Assembly (NCBI GenBank): GCA_009731375.1 | Contig: BJOX01000003.1 | Span: 20,837-84,836 of the forward strand | Source: Paulinella micropora | Lineage: Eukaryota; Cercozoa; Imbricatea; Euglyphida | Length of the DNA stretch: 64,000 nucleotides | Direction of reading: 5' to 3' | In this document: piece by piece, positions 12,030 to 22,221 of the stretch | How the letters are laid out: the number at the start of each line of letters is the position of its first letter | Position numbering within the stretch: position 1 is the stretch's first letter | The notes under the pieces: generated by a model | Databases searched by the model: none | What the model was told of the DNA's origin: nothing | What the model saw: the letters and a program-made list of their open reading frames with translations, nothing else | Made by a program: the position numbers and the translations under genes

Positions 12030-12931
12030 CGTCTTGAGTCTAGGTTTGATCCTGAGCTTTTTGGAAGGGTTGAGGAGGCGTTAAAACGGATGAAAGGTGA
12101 TTTCAAAGAGGTGCCGCCCATCCACAAGGAGGCTGGCATAGATCAAGAAGATGCTTATCGGGCACCGATAGCTGAGAAGGAGGAGAGTGAAGTTGACAGT
12201 AAGGAGAAGACTGACCGCATAAGCGCGGTGGGGACTCAATCTAAGTCTCCACGTGAGCACAGCGGAAAGAAGGAGAAGATCACAGAGGCGCAGCTAAGGA
12301 GAGCGCGAAATGATCTTATCAACGACCAACCGAGGAAGGCGATGAGGTCGATGAGATCAAAAGATGTCCACCAGGAGGATGAGGAGATTGACACTGACCC
12401 AAATGCGGGCAACGTCGAGATCGTCCATGAGCGATGGAAGGAAGGTGACGCAATAGCAACCATCGCATGGGTGAAAGACGCTTTTTATCTGATGAGACCA
12501 GCAGAACAACATGTTGCTGATGACACTCTCTCAGACTTATACTTAATGCGGGTCGTGGCAGTTCCACGAAAAACACGTGTCACACGGACACTCAAAATAT
12601 CATCAGCCGCAAAAATAATGCAACCGATACTCCAGTTCTGGAGAAGTATGGACCCGGTCGAGGATTCAAATGCAAATATTATCTGCCAGTATATAAAGAC
12701 GCAAAAAGTCTCGAGACATGGGATGATACAATTACTCCCAGAGACAAGGATTACACTGCGTGGACCGTTCAGACACTGCCAAGAGGAGTGCTTGACGTCC
12801 CTTTTGACTTATCGTTGGGCGGAATCCCTAACAAGATCTGGGACATTCTCGAACAGTCAAAGTTCGATTTAACTTTTGTTGGTGGCCCACCACCAGGCAA
12901 AGAAATCCGCGCCAGAAGACGAAGGCAGTAA
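11841..12931 (+). CDS. charged hypothetical protein, frame change near 12,550-12,610
   Basis: The ORF 11841-12872 is coding-like from about 12,065 onward: it is Lys/Glu-rich, with FDPELFGRVEEALKRMKGDF and ERWKEGDAIATIAWVKDAFY. Downstream of about 12,600 a different frame becomes coding-like and ends in TAA at 12929-12931. It encodes RGFKCKYYLPVYKDAKSLET, a Trp-containing stretch and a basic terminus RARRRRQ. A short intron or a 1-2 nt frameshift around 12,550-12,610 would join them. The first 200 bp overlap, antisense, the 5' segment of the minus-strand gene, so one of the two readings there is wrong. No family recognised. Confidence 0.4.
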
Positions 12932-13428
12932 CAAAGAAACTATTTTTCTTTATGCGTCTCAAATAAACTGATTGATTGCCCACGGCGTATCATGATTTGA
13001 TCATGCATCATCAGTTATTATTATGAATATTAAAATGACTCAGTGATATAACTTGGCATTCGATCGCAACATACGAGTGCGAAAGGTCGATCGACAATGA
13101 TACTACACCGTAGACGGGGATCGCTAGTGTATTGAGCGATGGTGTTCCCGGGTATGACCCTCTTGCAAGTCCTGGGATGATGTTCTCGAAAAATGAAATG
13201 TTCTCTGAACTTCCATTAAATTATTTTTGACGATGCATTATATACTGTCGTACCTGTGCACGGTCAATCTCTACTTGTGTCGGTATATCGCAGGGTTGGG
13301 TACATACACCCCGACTTCGGATATAGTTATTAGGACTGGCCCCCTAGTACTATATTATAGGATATCCGCTTTAGACAAGGGTATGTCATTAAAAAGACCA
13401 TGTATTTACCGTCGGATCTTCGTGTGGA

Positions 13429-13430
<2 letters not shown>
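12932..13430. other. intergenic, nothing recognised
   Basis: About 500 bp without coding signal before the AAT array. Confidence 0.5.
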
Positions 13431-14566
<1,136 letters not shown>

Positions 14567-14867
14567 GAAGAAGATCAAGGGGGGAATACGGCGCCACGTT
14601 GCTTGTATTTTTTTAAAGGTAATACATTTGTTCTTGACATACTGCCGAAAAAAAGAAAAAGAAAAAAAAAAGTTGAAGGGAGGAGTTCAAAATTTACAAG
14701 AACGGCTAGAGAATCCGCGTTGACGTGCCGTATGAGGATATATCTATCGTATTTTAGCGTCTATCCGTGGGTCGATGCGCTGTGTGGCATGACTCCATAG
14801 CGCAGAAAGAAATCAGAAATTGTATGACGAAAATGCTATTTCCGTCATAAAATCGGGAGGGGGTACT

Positions 14868-15105
14868 GTAGGCATCACCCCCCGGATAGCCGGTAAAAAG
14901 TACCCTTTTCCTGGTGACAGGTGCACCAGCCTGTTTTTCAGTATTATTTGTCCGGATTGGACCTGATGCCATTTTATTCCTGGTCTGTTGCCGTTTTCCT
15001 TTTTCGGCTTCACTGAGCTAATACAACGAGACATCATTCTCATTCTTGAGGACTGTGTTTGGTTGTATTACGACTTTTTATTGAGCTATCGTTGGGGGCA
15101 TTACA
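14868..15105 (+). repeat. inverted repeat, left copy (partner at 24,888-25,124)
   Basis: The 238 bp beginning GTAGGCATCACCCCCCGGAT and ending GGGGGCATTACA match the reverse complement of 24888-25124 at roughly 90% by eye, with few indels. It may be a terminal inverted repeat of a composite element or two oppositely oriented copies of one short repeat. Confidence 0.8.
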
Positions 15106-15750
15106 GTAGACCGAGTCACAGAACGAAGAATTTAACAACTTTGAACAACTTGAATGCGAACAATTGTACATAATTCCCGGCGCCAGTTCAAATACCGAAG
15201 TCAAAACTTCGGATGTATCGTCCAGAAACTTGACCCACGAAACGTACTGTCTGATATGGGTAAAAAGGGTAATGCCATGAGTATTCATTGACTCATGATA
15301 AAAGGCTGGTGCCACCAGGTCAGTACCAGACTGACCAAGTGACGTGACCGTGACCATCGGCTAAAAGGGCACATGACTGCATAGTAATATACTAATAACT
15401 ACTAATCATGGTAATACTTGAACAGTAACGACTACTACTAACGGATACTACTGAATTAAAGTAATAGTGGACATAACTGAGGAGGAACTTCGGGGTCTAA
15501 TTACAGTTGAAATGTCCAATGCTTCCCCTTACTATTAGACTCGCTTACAAGTCAGTGTCACGAGTCCCACAGCGATCAACAATGACAACAGTAGAAAATA
15601 AAATTGAGATGAGCAAGTGAGCTATCCTAAGTCTCCCGGCAGTGGAGTTCGGCAACTTGAATATGATGATAGCAACACGTATAACTGATACTACGTGACT
15701 ATCCCCTTGCTATTGGGTAACCTATCCAAGGTCCTACAAGACATGAACTT
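15106..15750. other. region between the inverted repeat and a minus ORF
   Basis: AT-rich with scattered ACTACTA motifs. No coding frame supported. The 3' LTR of the gypsy element would be expected in 15.1-16.5 kb, but no matching copy was found at the other end. Confidence 0.4.
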
Positions 15751-16200
15751 CTACGAAACTTCAATGTCCATGAAGTGGCATGACCAGTTGAAAGTCCCAC
15801 CGATGCTCCAGGCACCGGTCACTACCACACCATATGTAAAAATGGAATCCGCCTCCAGCTGTCGGTAGTTGCCCCTCCATGAGGGAACGGTCCCCGAGTC
15901 CTTAACTTCATCAGACACGACGTGCCGCACTCGCCTGTTGTAGGGAGTGGCCCCTACAACAACGGCCTCTGGACTGTCTTCGGAATTTTGAAATCTCAGC
16001 GCCAGAACCCTCCCAGCATGATGCTTCGCCGGGGCTAGGTCGATGTTTTTCCAGAGGATTTGTTTGACGACGCGGTCGTTGCCTTGACCCAAGCTAACAT
16101 GACAGATCTTCAAACCAACAACGTTGATCTCAAACGATTTTTTGATGATTCTGTCTCCAAGCAGTGCACCAGGATTCCGCTTCGTTTGCTTCCGGACTTG
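15751..16200 (-). CDS. open frame downstream of gypsy integrase, endonuclease-like at best
   Basis: The minus strand is open from just after a TGA at 16201-16203 to TGA at 15751, about 149 codons. It includes ICHVSLGQGNDRVVKQILWK, then AGRVLALRF and VVVGATPYN. The pattern ILWK...GRVLALRF...VVVGATPYN resembles the core of endonuclease/exonuclease/phosphatase domains in retroelements, but catalytic residues are not clear. A competing plus-strand ORF covers 16060-16542. An AG at the 5' edge (GACAAG) could be a splice acceptor. Confidence 0.35.
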   Translation of the reverse strand, partial: QVRKQTKRNPGALLGDRIIKKSFEINVVGLKICHVSLGQGNDRVVKQILWKNIDLAPAKHHAGRVLALRFQNSEDSPEAVVVGATPYNRRVRHVVSDEVKDSGTVPSWRGNYRQLEADSIFTYGVVVTGAWSIGGTFNWSCHFMDIEVS

Positions 16201-16543
16201 TCAATCGACACCCGGCCCGGCAATGAAACAGTTGTTTTCAAAGGTCTGAGAATGGAGGACCAGAACATTGTGTCGAACGACGCCCTCATCAAACTTCTCG
16301 AGAAACTTGATTTACAGCATCGCCGATCGGATGTTTGGTGTTTCCAGCTTTTTACTGTAGATTCTAACATTTACAAGCGGATTTACAAGGTAGTAATTCT
16401 GTGCATGCATTCGAAAATATGGTCAGTGTCACAGGCTTTGTACGATCGAAGCAGGGGTTTGTCGCACTTCAAGTCCTGGATGTGTGTCTTCATGGGCCAT
16501 TGGCATGTTCACAAGTTCCTTTGTGTCTTGACTTGGCGTTAGT

Positions 16544-17101
16544 TTAAGCGTCAGGTTTTTGGGCCCCTTTGGCAACGGATTCATCTTCCAGTAAGAAGGG
16601 ATCATACTTAATCAGCCTTCGTACATTCACAATTTGCACCTTTCCTCTACCCCTGATCTTGTAGTTCAGAGGTCCCGTCTGTTCCATGATTTGATAAGGT
16701 CCTTTCCAATGAGTGAACAGCTTAGAGCTGACTCCCTTCGGGACCTGAGGATGGTACAATAGTACAATATCCCCGACCTGGAATTTGATCTGATCCAAGT
16801 GCGCTTGTCGCACCCCTTCAGTATCCGTCTTTCGGCGCTCCGCCTCTCTATGCGCCCTGACTATTTGCTCCGCCTCCATCTTCACTCTAAGTCTCATCCC
16901 AAACAACTCATCCGCATCCGCCCAAGTGTCTTTTGGGTGAAGGAGCGAAGTCGGGATATCAGGCTCACGCCCATATACTAGCTGATATGGCGAGATTGAG
17001 CTCTTCGAGCCTCCTAACGCCGTAGAGGGTAGAAAGTTCATGCAAACGCAAATGATGGTGCTGCCTCGACCCATGCTCTTTGATTCTCCTTCTTCGTGCA
17101 A
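16544..17101 (-). CDS. gypsy integrase C-terminal domain with GPY/F module
   Basis: Continues the integrase in another frame. SPYQLVYGREPDIP is the conserved post-catalytic segment. It is followed by a basic helical linker and HWKGPYQIMEQTGPLNYKIR, which is the GPY/F module of Ty3/gypsy integrases. No chromodomain follows; the frame ends ...AKGAQKPDA. The first 16 residues or so are probably out-of-frame sequence before the shift near 17,045. Confidence 0.85.
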   Translation of the reverse strand: MHEEGESKSMGRGSTIICVCMNFLPSTALGGSKSSISPYQLVYGREPDIPTSLLHPKDTWADADELFGMRLRVKMEAEQIVRAHREAERRKTDTEGVRQAHLDQIKFQVGDIVLLYHPQVPKGVSSKLFTHWKGPYQIMEQTGPLNYKIRGRGKVQIVNVRRLIKYDPFLLEDESVAKGAQKPDA

Positions 17102-17745
17102 TACATCTTTAGCGAGGCTTTGAGGGGTCTGTGTACCCGCTCGATTTTACCATTCGCTCGCGGGTTATAGGCAGTAACATATTGCCATTTCATCCCGTAA
17201 TACTTAGATAGTTTGTCGATGACCTCGTTATTAAAGTCCGAGCCTCGATCAGAACATATCTTTCTTGGTACTCCGATCTGTGAGATGATCCTATCGATCA
17301 GCGCCTCGGCCGTCGTCTTGCCGGTAACGTCTTTGACAGGGATGATCAACACATAATTGGTGGCTCTGTCAATAGCCGTAAGGAGGTATTTGTAACCTTT
17401 CTTCGATTCTGGGAAAGGTCCCACATGATCAATGTGTATAAACTCAAACATCCCCGCATGAAGAGGAAATTCGCCGATCAGGCCAAAATTTGCCTTCAGC
17501 GGTGTTTTGTTTATCTTGCACGGGATGCATGCATCCACCGCCTGATCTATCTCCTCCTTCATCTTCTTCCACCAGAATCGCCTCGCTACGAATATGTGAG
17601 TTCGTTGTTGACCCGGATGCGCCAAAACTGGGCAATTGTGGGCTGCGACAAATATAAATCGTCTCAGACCCAAAGGGTCTATTTGTCCGGCTGTGACGCA
17701 TAGCGACCGTGAAGGCAATTGTACCACAGTAGACCATCTCTCCAT
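17038..17745 (-). CDS. gypsy integrase, zinc finger and catalytic core
   Basis: H-N...H-P-G-Q-Q-R-T and C-I-P-C form the HHCC finger (residues about 35-80). The catalytic triad is visible as HIDHVGPFP (D), CSDRGSDF (D) and NGKIERVHR (E), the usual DD35E layout. It inserts the cDNA copy into the genome. The N-terminal 25 residues are out of frame with the preceding segment (17679-17993), whose GWRDGLLWYN normally precedes the finger, so a frameshift lies near 17,700. Confidence 0.92.
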   Translation of the reverse strand: MERWSTVVQLPSRSLCVTAGQIDPLGLRRFIFVAAHNCPVLAHPGQQRTHIFVARRFWWKKMKEEIDQAVDACIPCKINKTPLKANFGLIGEFPLHAGMFEFIHIDHVGPFPESKKGYKYLLTAIDRATNYVLIIPVKDVTGKTTAEALIDRIISQIGVPRKICSDRGSDFNNEVIDKLSKYYGMKWQYVTAYNPRANGKIERVHRPLKASLKMYCTKKENQRAWVEAAPSFAFA

Positions 17746-17993
17746 CCCATCTCCTTCATTTGATCTTTGATCGCTTTCGTCATCTTTAGCTCATCCGGGT
17801 TCTGATACAACTGTATGAGTTCCTTAAACTCCGGATCTTGAGCCTGTTGTTGCCTCCATGCGGTAGGCGAGGCTATGTGGATAGTACCATCTTCTAGCCT
17901 TGCCCCGATCATCTCCGGGTCATCGTCTAGGTCACTTCTCCGCTCTTGAGGATGCTTCGCATAAACTTCCTGTGTCTCCTCTTCTTCCTTCAT
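17679..17993 (-). CDS. gypsy pol linker between RNase H and integrase
   Basis: Acidic linker MKEEEETQEVYAKHPQE..., then DPEFKELIQLYQ and MKEMGWRDGLLWYN, the typical segment just before the integrase zinc finger. The same frame is open upstream to about 18,130 (DGDGEWSPICHTG...), so the frame break after RNase H lies near 18,140. Confidence 0.75.
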   Translation of the reverse strand: MKEEEETQEVYAKHPQERRSDLDDDPEMIGARLEDGTIHIASPTAWRQQQAQDPEFKELIQLYQNPDELKMTKAIKDQMKEMGWRDGLLWYNCLHGRYASQPDK

Positions 17994-18144
17994 GTTTGCC
18001 TTCGCATTCTCATATACCTCATAGGACCACTCAGCGTCCTCCTGGGTATGTAGCTCACAACATATCCCGTGATCCGGGCCTTGTGGACTGTACCGTAGAC
18101 CCGTGTGGCATATCGGACTCCACTCGCCATCCCCATCGTCTCAA

Positions 18145-19401
18145 TCATACACCTCGTGTGGACAAGTCTTCCATCTCCACCGTGGACACCAACGCCGATA
18201 CTTCTGAGTTAAACTCTAGCCTAGAGAGGCTATCAGCGACCACATTTCGCTTCCCTGGTAGATGGACCATTGTAAAATCGAAACAAGACAAGAACGCTTG
18301 CCACTGCGCTAGCCGTCCCGTCTGTTCATGATTCATCAACCATAACAGGTCATGATGATCAGTTCTAACAATAAATCGAGGTCCTTCCCACAAATACTCT
18401 CTGAGCCTCTTGAGGGCCCATACCACCGCCAACGCCTCTCTTTGCCTTGTGCAATAGTTTCTCTCCGCCTCACATAACTTTCTACTAATAAACATGATTG
18501 GGCGTAATTTCTTCTCCTCATCTTCCTGCTGTAATACAGCCCCAATTGCAAACTTAGATGCATCTGTATCGACTATGAATTGTTTCGTGAAGTTGGGCAT
18601 CGTTAACACCAGTCCTCCATCCTTCGGGTCTTTGTAAATAAGATCTTTGAGCGTATGAAACGCTTGCAAAGCCTCTTCATCCCACTTCTCAAAGTCTCCA
18701 AAATCAATCATTCTCTCCAACTTAGCACGTGTTGCACCCCAATCGGGTATGAACTGGCTATAGTATTGCGCCATCGCAAGGAATGATTGCAATTCAGTGC
18801 GGTTCTTCGGTATCGGTCGATTCATAATCTCCTCCCTCTTCTCCTTAGATATCGGGACTCGGTTATGAGAGATCTCGTACCCTAAATATGTCACACTCGT
18901 CTTGGCAAGTTGACACTTTTTCAGATTGCACTTCAGGCCAAAAGCTCCAATGCGCCTGAATATATCGGACAGATGATCGATATGCTCCTCCATTGTGTTA
19001 GGGTATACGATAATGTCATCGATATAGCAAAATGCATCTTCTCCCGCTTTCTGTCCCCTCCTTTTCATAAATCCTCCGTCTGTCAGATCATCGTACTGAC
19101 TGCTTAGCATCTTCTGCATCACCTTCTGACAGAGTCCTGGGGCTTGCTTGAGGCCCATCGGAAGCACTTTCCATTGGTATATCTCCATACCCACCACAAA
19201 CGCCGTCAGCCATCTGGACTTTTCTTCCAGTGGTATCTGCCAGAAGCCGTTCTTAAGGTCAATGACCGAATAGAATTTCGCATTCCGCAGTACTCTCCTT
19301 CCTTCTTCTAATGTCGGGAGAGGATTTCTCTCTGCCTCCAGCACCTTGTTAACACGAGCATAGTTAACTGTCAGGCGCCATTCACCTCCTGGCTTCGGCA
19401 C
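18145..19401 (-). CDS. gypsy reverse transcriptase and RNase H
   Basis: Residues 1-170 are reverse transcriptase: EWRLTVNYARVNK, FYSVIDLKNGFWQIPL, LPMGLKQAPG and the catalytic box FCYIDDIIVYP. The RNase H domain follows: FIVDTDASKFAIGAVLQQ, then REALAVVWALKRLREYL and RTDHHDLLWL. It ends LPGKRNVVADSLSRLE, the usual gypsy boundary. The ATG is internal. The frame upstream is continuous with 19450-20148 except for TAA at 19450-19452, just before DFIERSTSPIVSQPRIVPKP, which is normal RT N-terminal sequence. Confidence 0.95.
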   Translation of the reverse strand: MPKPGGEWRLTVNYARVNKVLEAERNPLPTLEEGRRVLRNAKFYSVIDLKNGFWQIPLEEKSRWLTAFVVGMEIYQWKVLPMGLKQAPGLCQKVMQKMLSSQYDDLTDGGFMKRRGQKAGEDAFCYIDDIIVYPNTMEEHIDHLSDIFRRIGAFGLKCNLKKCQLAKTSVTYLGYEISHNRVPISKEKREEIMNRPIPKNRTELQSFLAMAQYYSQFIPDWGATRAKLERMIDFGDFEKWDEEALQAFHTLKDLIYKDPKDGGLVLTMPNFTKQFIVDTDASKFAIGAVLQQEDEEKKLRPIMFISRKLCEAERNYCTRQREALAVVWALKRLREYLWEGPRFIVRTDHHDLLWLMNHEQTGRLAQWQAFLSCFDFTMVHLPGKRNVVADSLSRLEFNSEVSALVSTVEMEDLSTRGV

Positions 19402-19449
19402 TATTCTCGGCTGTGAGACTATTGGAGATGTTGATCTCTCAATAAAGTC

Positions 19450-20148
19450 TTAATTGAGCAGCTGTCTTGCTAGCTCCTCCGCTATCTTCGCCTCATGTAT
19501 ACTCAAGTTCGCCCTTCGTGGTGCCGGTGACGGCTCCGCACCCGGTATTTTGTAAATAACCGCTGTGAAGTCCTCAGGCTTGACACCTGCATATGGAGGG
19601 TCAAAAAATTCTTTGTTCGCCTCCAATTTGGCTTTTAAAAGCTCCTTCTCTCTCTCCGTGCCTACTCCTTCTTCTAAGATTTTCCGCGCCGCCTCTTGGA
19701 AATCTTCATCAGAGATCTTCTTAGTCTGCTTGAGGGGTTCTCTGTCCTCCTCCAAGCCTAAGTCCTCTTCCGAGACATCATCTAGGCTCGCCTTTTCATA
19801 CGTGACCGTGTCCGGCTCATCATCTTTGCCGAGCTCCACCAGCATGTCAATAAGTTTCGCGTATTGCAAAGGAGCCTTACGGGTGTAGAAACCATCAAAG
19901 CATGTGAATGCTTGCGGTATCAATTTCAACTTGTCGAGGTCTCTGAGCTTCCGCTTGTATGCACTGCTCTGCTCACGAGTTCCCAAACGACAAGCCACCA
20001 CTAGCTGTTGCTTGCGAGAGGGTACCGGTATAGGATGATCAATAAGCCGGTCCCTTATTTCCTGCGCCCATATCGCCTTCTCATTATACGGCAGGATAAT
20101 AGTATACGGCTCATTATTTTCAAATAAAGTCCGTAAGCATTTCTTCAC
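19450..20148 (-). CDS. gypsy pol segment between protease and RT
   Basis: Acidic helical segment (DDVSEEDLGLEEDRE, then EEGVGTEREKELLKAKLEAN), ending AKIAEELARQLLN then TAA. The frame is shared with the protease ORF upstream (TAA at 20215-20217) and the RT ORF downstream. The three ORFs were therefore one pol frame with two nonsense codons. Confidence 0.75.
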   Translation of the reverse strand: MKKCLRTLFENNEPYTIILPYNEKAIWAQEIRDRLIDHPIPVPSRKQQLVVACRLGTREQSSAYKRKLRDLDKLKLIPQAFTCFDGFYTRKAPLQYAKLIDMLVELGKDDEPDTVTYEKASLDDVSEEDLGLEEDREPLKQTKKISDEDFQEAARKILEEGVGTEREKELLKAKLEANKEFFDPPYAGVKPEDFTAVIYKIPGAEPSPAPRRANLSIHEAKIAEELARQLLN

Positions 20149-20214
20149 TTCGGTTAGTGAACGCGGCCACGTGGGCTCGTCACCCCAGAAATCAGTAATA
20201 AAACTTTTAATAGT

Positions 20215-21498
20215 TTATGGTGGAGTATCCGGGATTCGCCCCGTTTTCCTTGATACAAACGCCTCCCTTTTTTCTTCTCCTACTTTCGCATGGAAACAGT
20301 ATCCGTTAGTAATGTGGACATCTGCTCCTACTCCTTCCGCGAATCTCGCCAACGACGGGCTTCTTTGTGCGACACATATTATCTCCTCCTTTCGCTTCTC
20401 AATTAAGACATCAATAGACTTTTTGTCCCAATGGCATGTCGGAACTGTGACAGTGCACACTTGGGATTCCCAATTGTCGGTCCAGGACAGCTCGTCCGGT
20501 CTTATGACATGGGGGTGAACATACGCCTCAAGTGCCTCATGCACGATGGCCATCTTTTTGTGATCCGTCGCTAGACTCAGCTCATATGCCTCATAAGAGT
20601 CAGTAGCGTTAATGGGATCAATATCACTCTCCTCTCCTCTTTTTACTCCATATATCACTCGCCGTGCGGCGCAATCAATCACAGCCCCCATCGTAGCCAA
20701 TTGGTCATACGATAGTAATATTGATCCGTGGTAACCGGGGACGACATAAAGGTCCATGCGGTATACTCGTGCGGATTTTAATTTAAAGGTCAGTGTGATG
20801 ATGCCAGTGATATCCGTCCGACTACTTACTCCCTTCAGTGTGCCCGTCGAATTTTTCATATTTACGTCCACCCAGTCCCGGTATCGATTTAAAAACTTCC
20901 GGCCGACAATATTAATATTCGCCATCGTATCATTACCAACTTTTAATACGGTTTTCAAAGTTTCACAATAAAGTTGTGTATAACACAAAGCATTGGGCCT
21001 GTGTATACTGCGAGAACAAGAACTTTGCGTTCCAAATTTTGGAGTCTTGTCTCCAAGTCCTTCCTTCATCTCCTCCTTCTTCTCCTCTTGTTTCCCCTCA
21101 CTAACGTTTTTATTATTCAGCGGTATCGGTGCGTTTACTATGTCAGTGATATTGACTTGCGGCACTTGAGTGCACTTATTGTCTTTCTTCTCGCCGCCCG
21201 CCGCGATCGTTGACATTGAGTCAGTTCGTGATTGCTTGCTTGGCCGAGGCAATGCGCCCGCCATTGGCCTCCTCGCCTCCATCGCTAGTTTCGCCTTCCT
21301 ATTTGCATCAGTTATCATTGGTAATCGTGACGTGTGAACGGGTATGAAGCTACCTTGGGGCTGTAGCCTCTGTATACCCACGTCTTTGCTCTCACAGAGA
21401 GGAAGTGTTGGCCCAGTCTGCACAACATCAGTAGAAAACACTGTAACTTTAGGGTTAAACTTTACAGTTTTCTCCTTCCTCTCTTCTTCTTCAGTCAT
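20215..21498 (-). CDS. gypsy aspartic protease region
   Basis: The first 180 residues are charged and probably disordered. The retropepsin-like fold spans residues about 185-295: LKVGNDTMANINIVGRKFL sits where D-[ST]-G-A is expected, and ILLSYDQLATMGAVIDC matches the flap-to-helix segment ILG.D.L....A.ID. The catalytic triplet reads D-T-M instead of D-T-G, so activity is doubtful. The C-terminal part has no known domain. Confidence 0.7.
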   Translation of the reverse strand: MTEEEERKEKTVKFNPKVTVFSTDVVQTGPTLPLCESKDVGIQRLQPQGSFIPVHTSRLPMITDANRKAKLAMEARRPMAGALPRPSKQSRTDSMSTIAAGGEKKDNKCTQVPQVNITDIVNAPIPLNNKNVSEGKQEEKKEEMKEGLGDKTPKFGTQSSCSRSIHRPNALCYTQLYCETLKTVLKVGNDTMANINIVGRKFLNRYRDWVDVNMKNSTGTLKGVSSRTDITGIITLTFKLKSARVYRMDLYVVPGYHGSILLSYDQLATMGAVIDCAARRVIYGVKRGEESDIDPINATDSYEAYELSLATDHKKMAIVHEALEAYVHPHVIRPDELSWTDNWESQVCTVTVPTCHWDKKSIDVLIEKRKEEIICVAQRSPSLARFAEGVGADVHITNGYCFHAKVGEEKREAFVSRKTGRIPDTPP

Positions 21499-21609
21499 TC
21501 CAACCTCGAATCGATTACCTTCAGTTTCGTCAGGGTAGGATGACGGATCGGTGTCCGAGGCAGTGTTATAGGCCTGACCTCGACCGAAGTTTGGGTTGGA
21601 GCTTGCCTA

Positions 21610-22221
21610 TGAGCCTCCTAGTCCTCTAGGTGGGGGGGCTGGAGCTCGAAGAGCTCTTCCTCCATGAGGATTATATCCCCGACCTCCTCCTCTTCCTCTC
21701 TGAGGGGTTCCCTGCCACCTCGAGGCTACTCTCCATGCTCCTCCTCCTCGTCCTCCTCCTCCTTCTCCTCGTCCTCCTCCTCCTCCTCCTCGTCCCCTTT
21801 GAGGTGCTTGTTTGTTCTTTTTTCTCTCCCTCTTCCTGCTTCTTGTCCAACCTCTTCATATAGGCAATAATCGCCTCTCTTAATAGCTCGCCGTCATCAC
21901 ACTGATTGGCATACCAGCCTTCTGTATGAGTGGCATTTTGAAGCAGTCGGTAAAGGCCCGGCTCAGTACCGCCCGCCTTTTTGAGAAAGTCAGCCCAGTT
22001 GCTGTTGGGTTCTGCCTGTCATGATTGAAAGAGCAGTCACTGTGCTCCATCTCTGCCTTACACGGCAGGCCGCGAACCACCTCCAGCATGCGATCTTGAG
22101 GTCTGGCTCTCTCTGTCTCTTCCATCCAGCAGCTCGGCTTGTTTACGTGGCTTGCGCGCCAACAGGTACACCTCCTGCCTGTGCCATGTGTGCCTCCGTG
22201 ACTGTGTCCAAGTTCGAGCAT
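21610..22221 (-). pseudogene. gypsy nucleocapsid region, zinc finger plus RGG tail, frame-broken
   Basis: Three frames each carry a coding-like part. One (to about 21,920) has LPCKAEMEHSDCSFNHDRQN, a CCCH-type finger. The next (about 21,920-21,800) has GWYANQCDDGELLREAIIAY. The last (about 21,800-21,610) has QRGRGGGGRGEGGGRGGG, an RGG-type nucleic-acid-binding tail ending PRGLGGS. At least two frameshifts separate them. Confidence 0.65.

Noticed and set aside
16060-16542. Plus-strand 160-codon ORF MFDDAVVALTQANMTDLQTN...
   Set aside because: It overlaps the minus open frame 15751-16200, and its last third reads like random translation. No family recognised. I kept the minus frame as the listed candidate, though the plus frame between 16,080 and 16,380 is not excluded.
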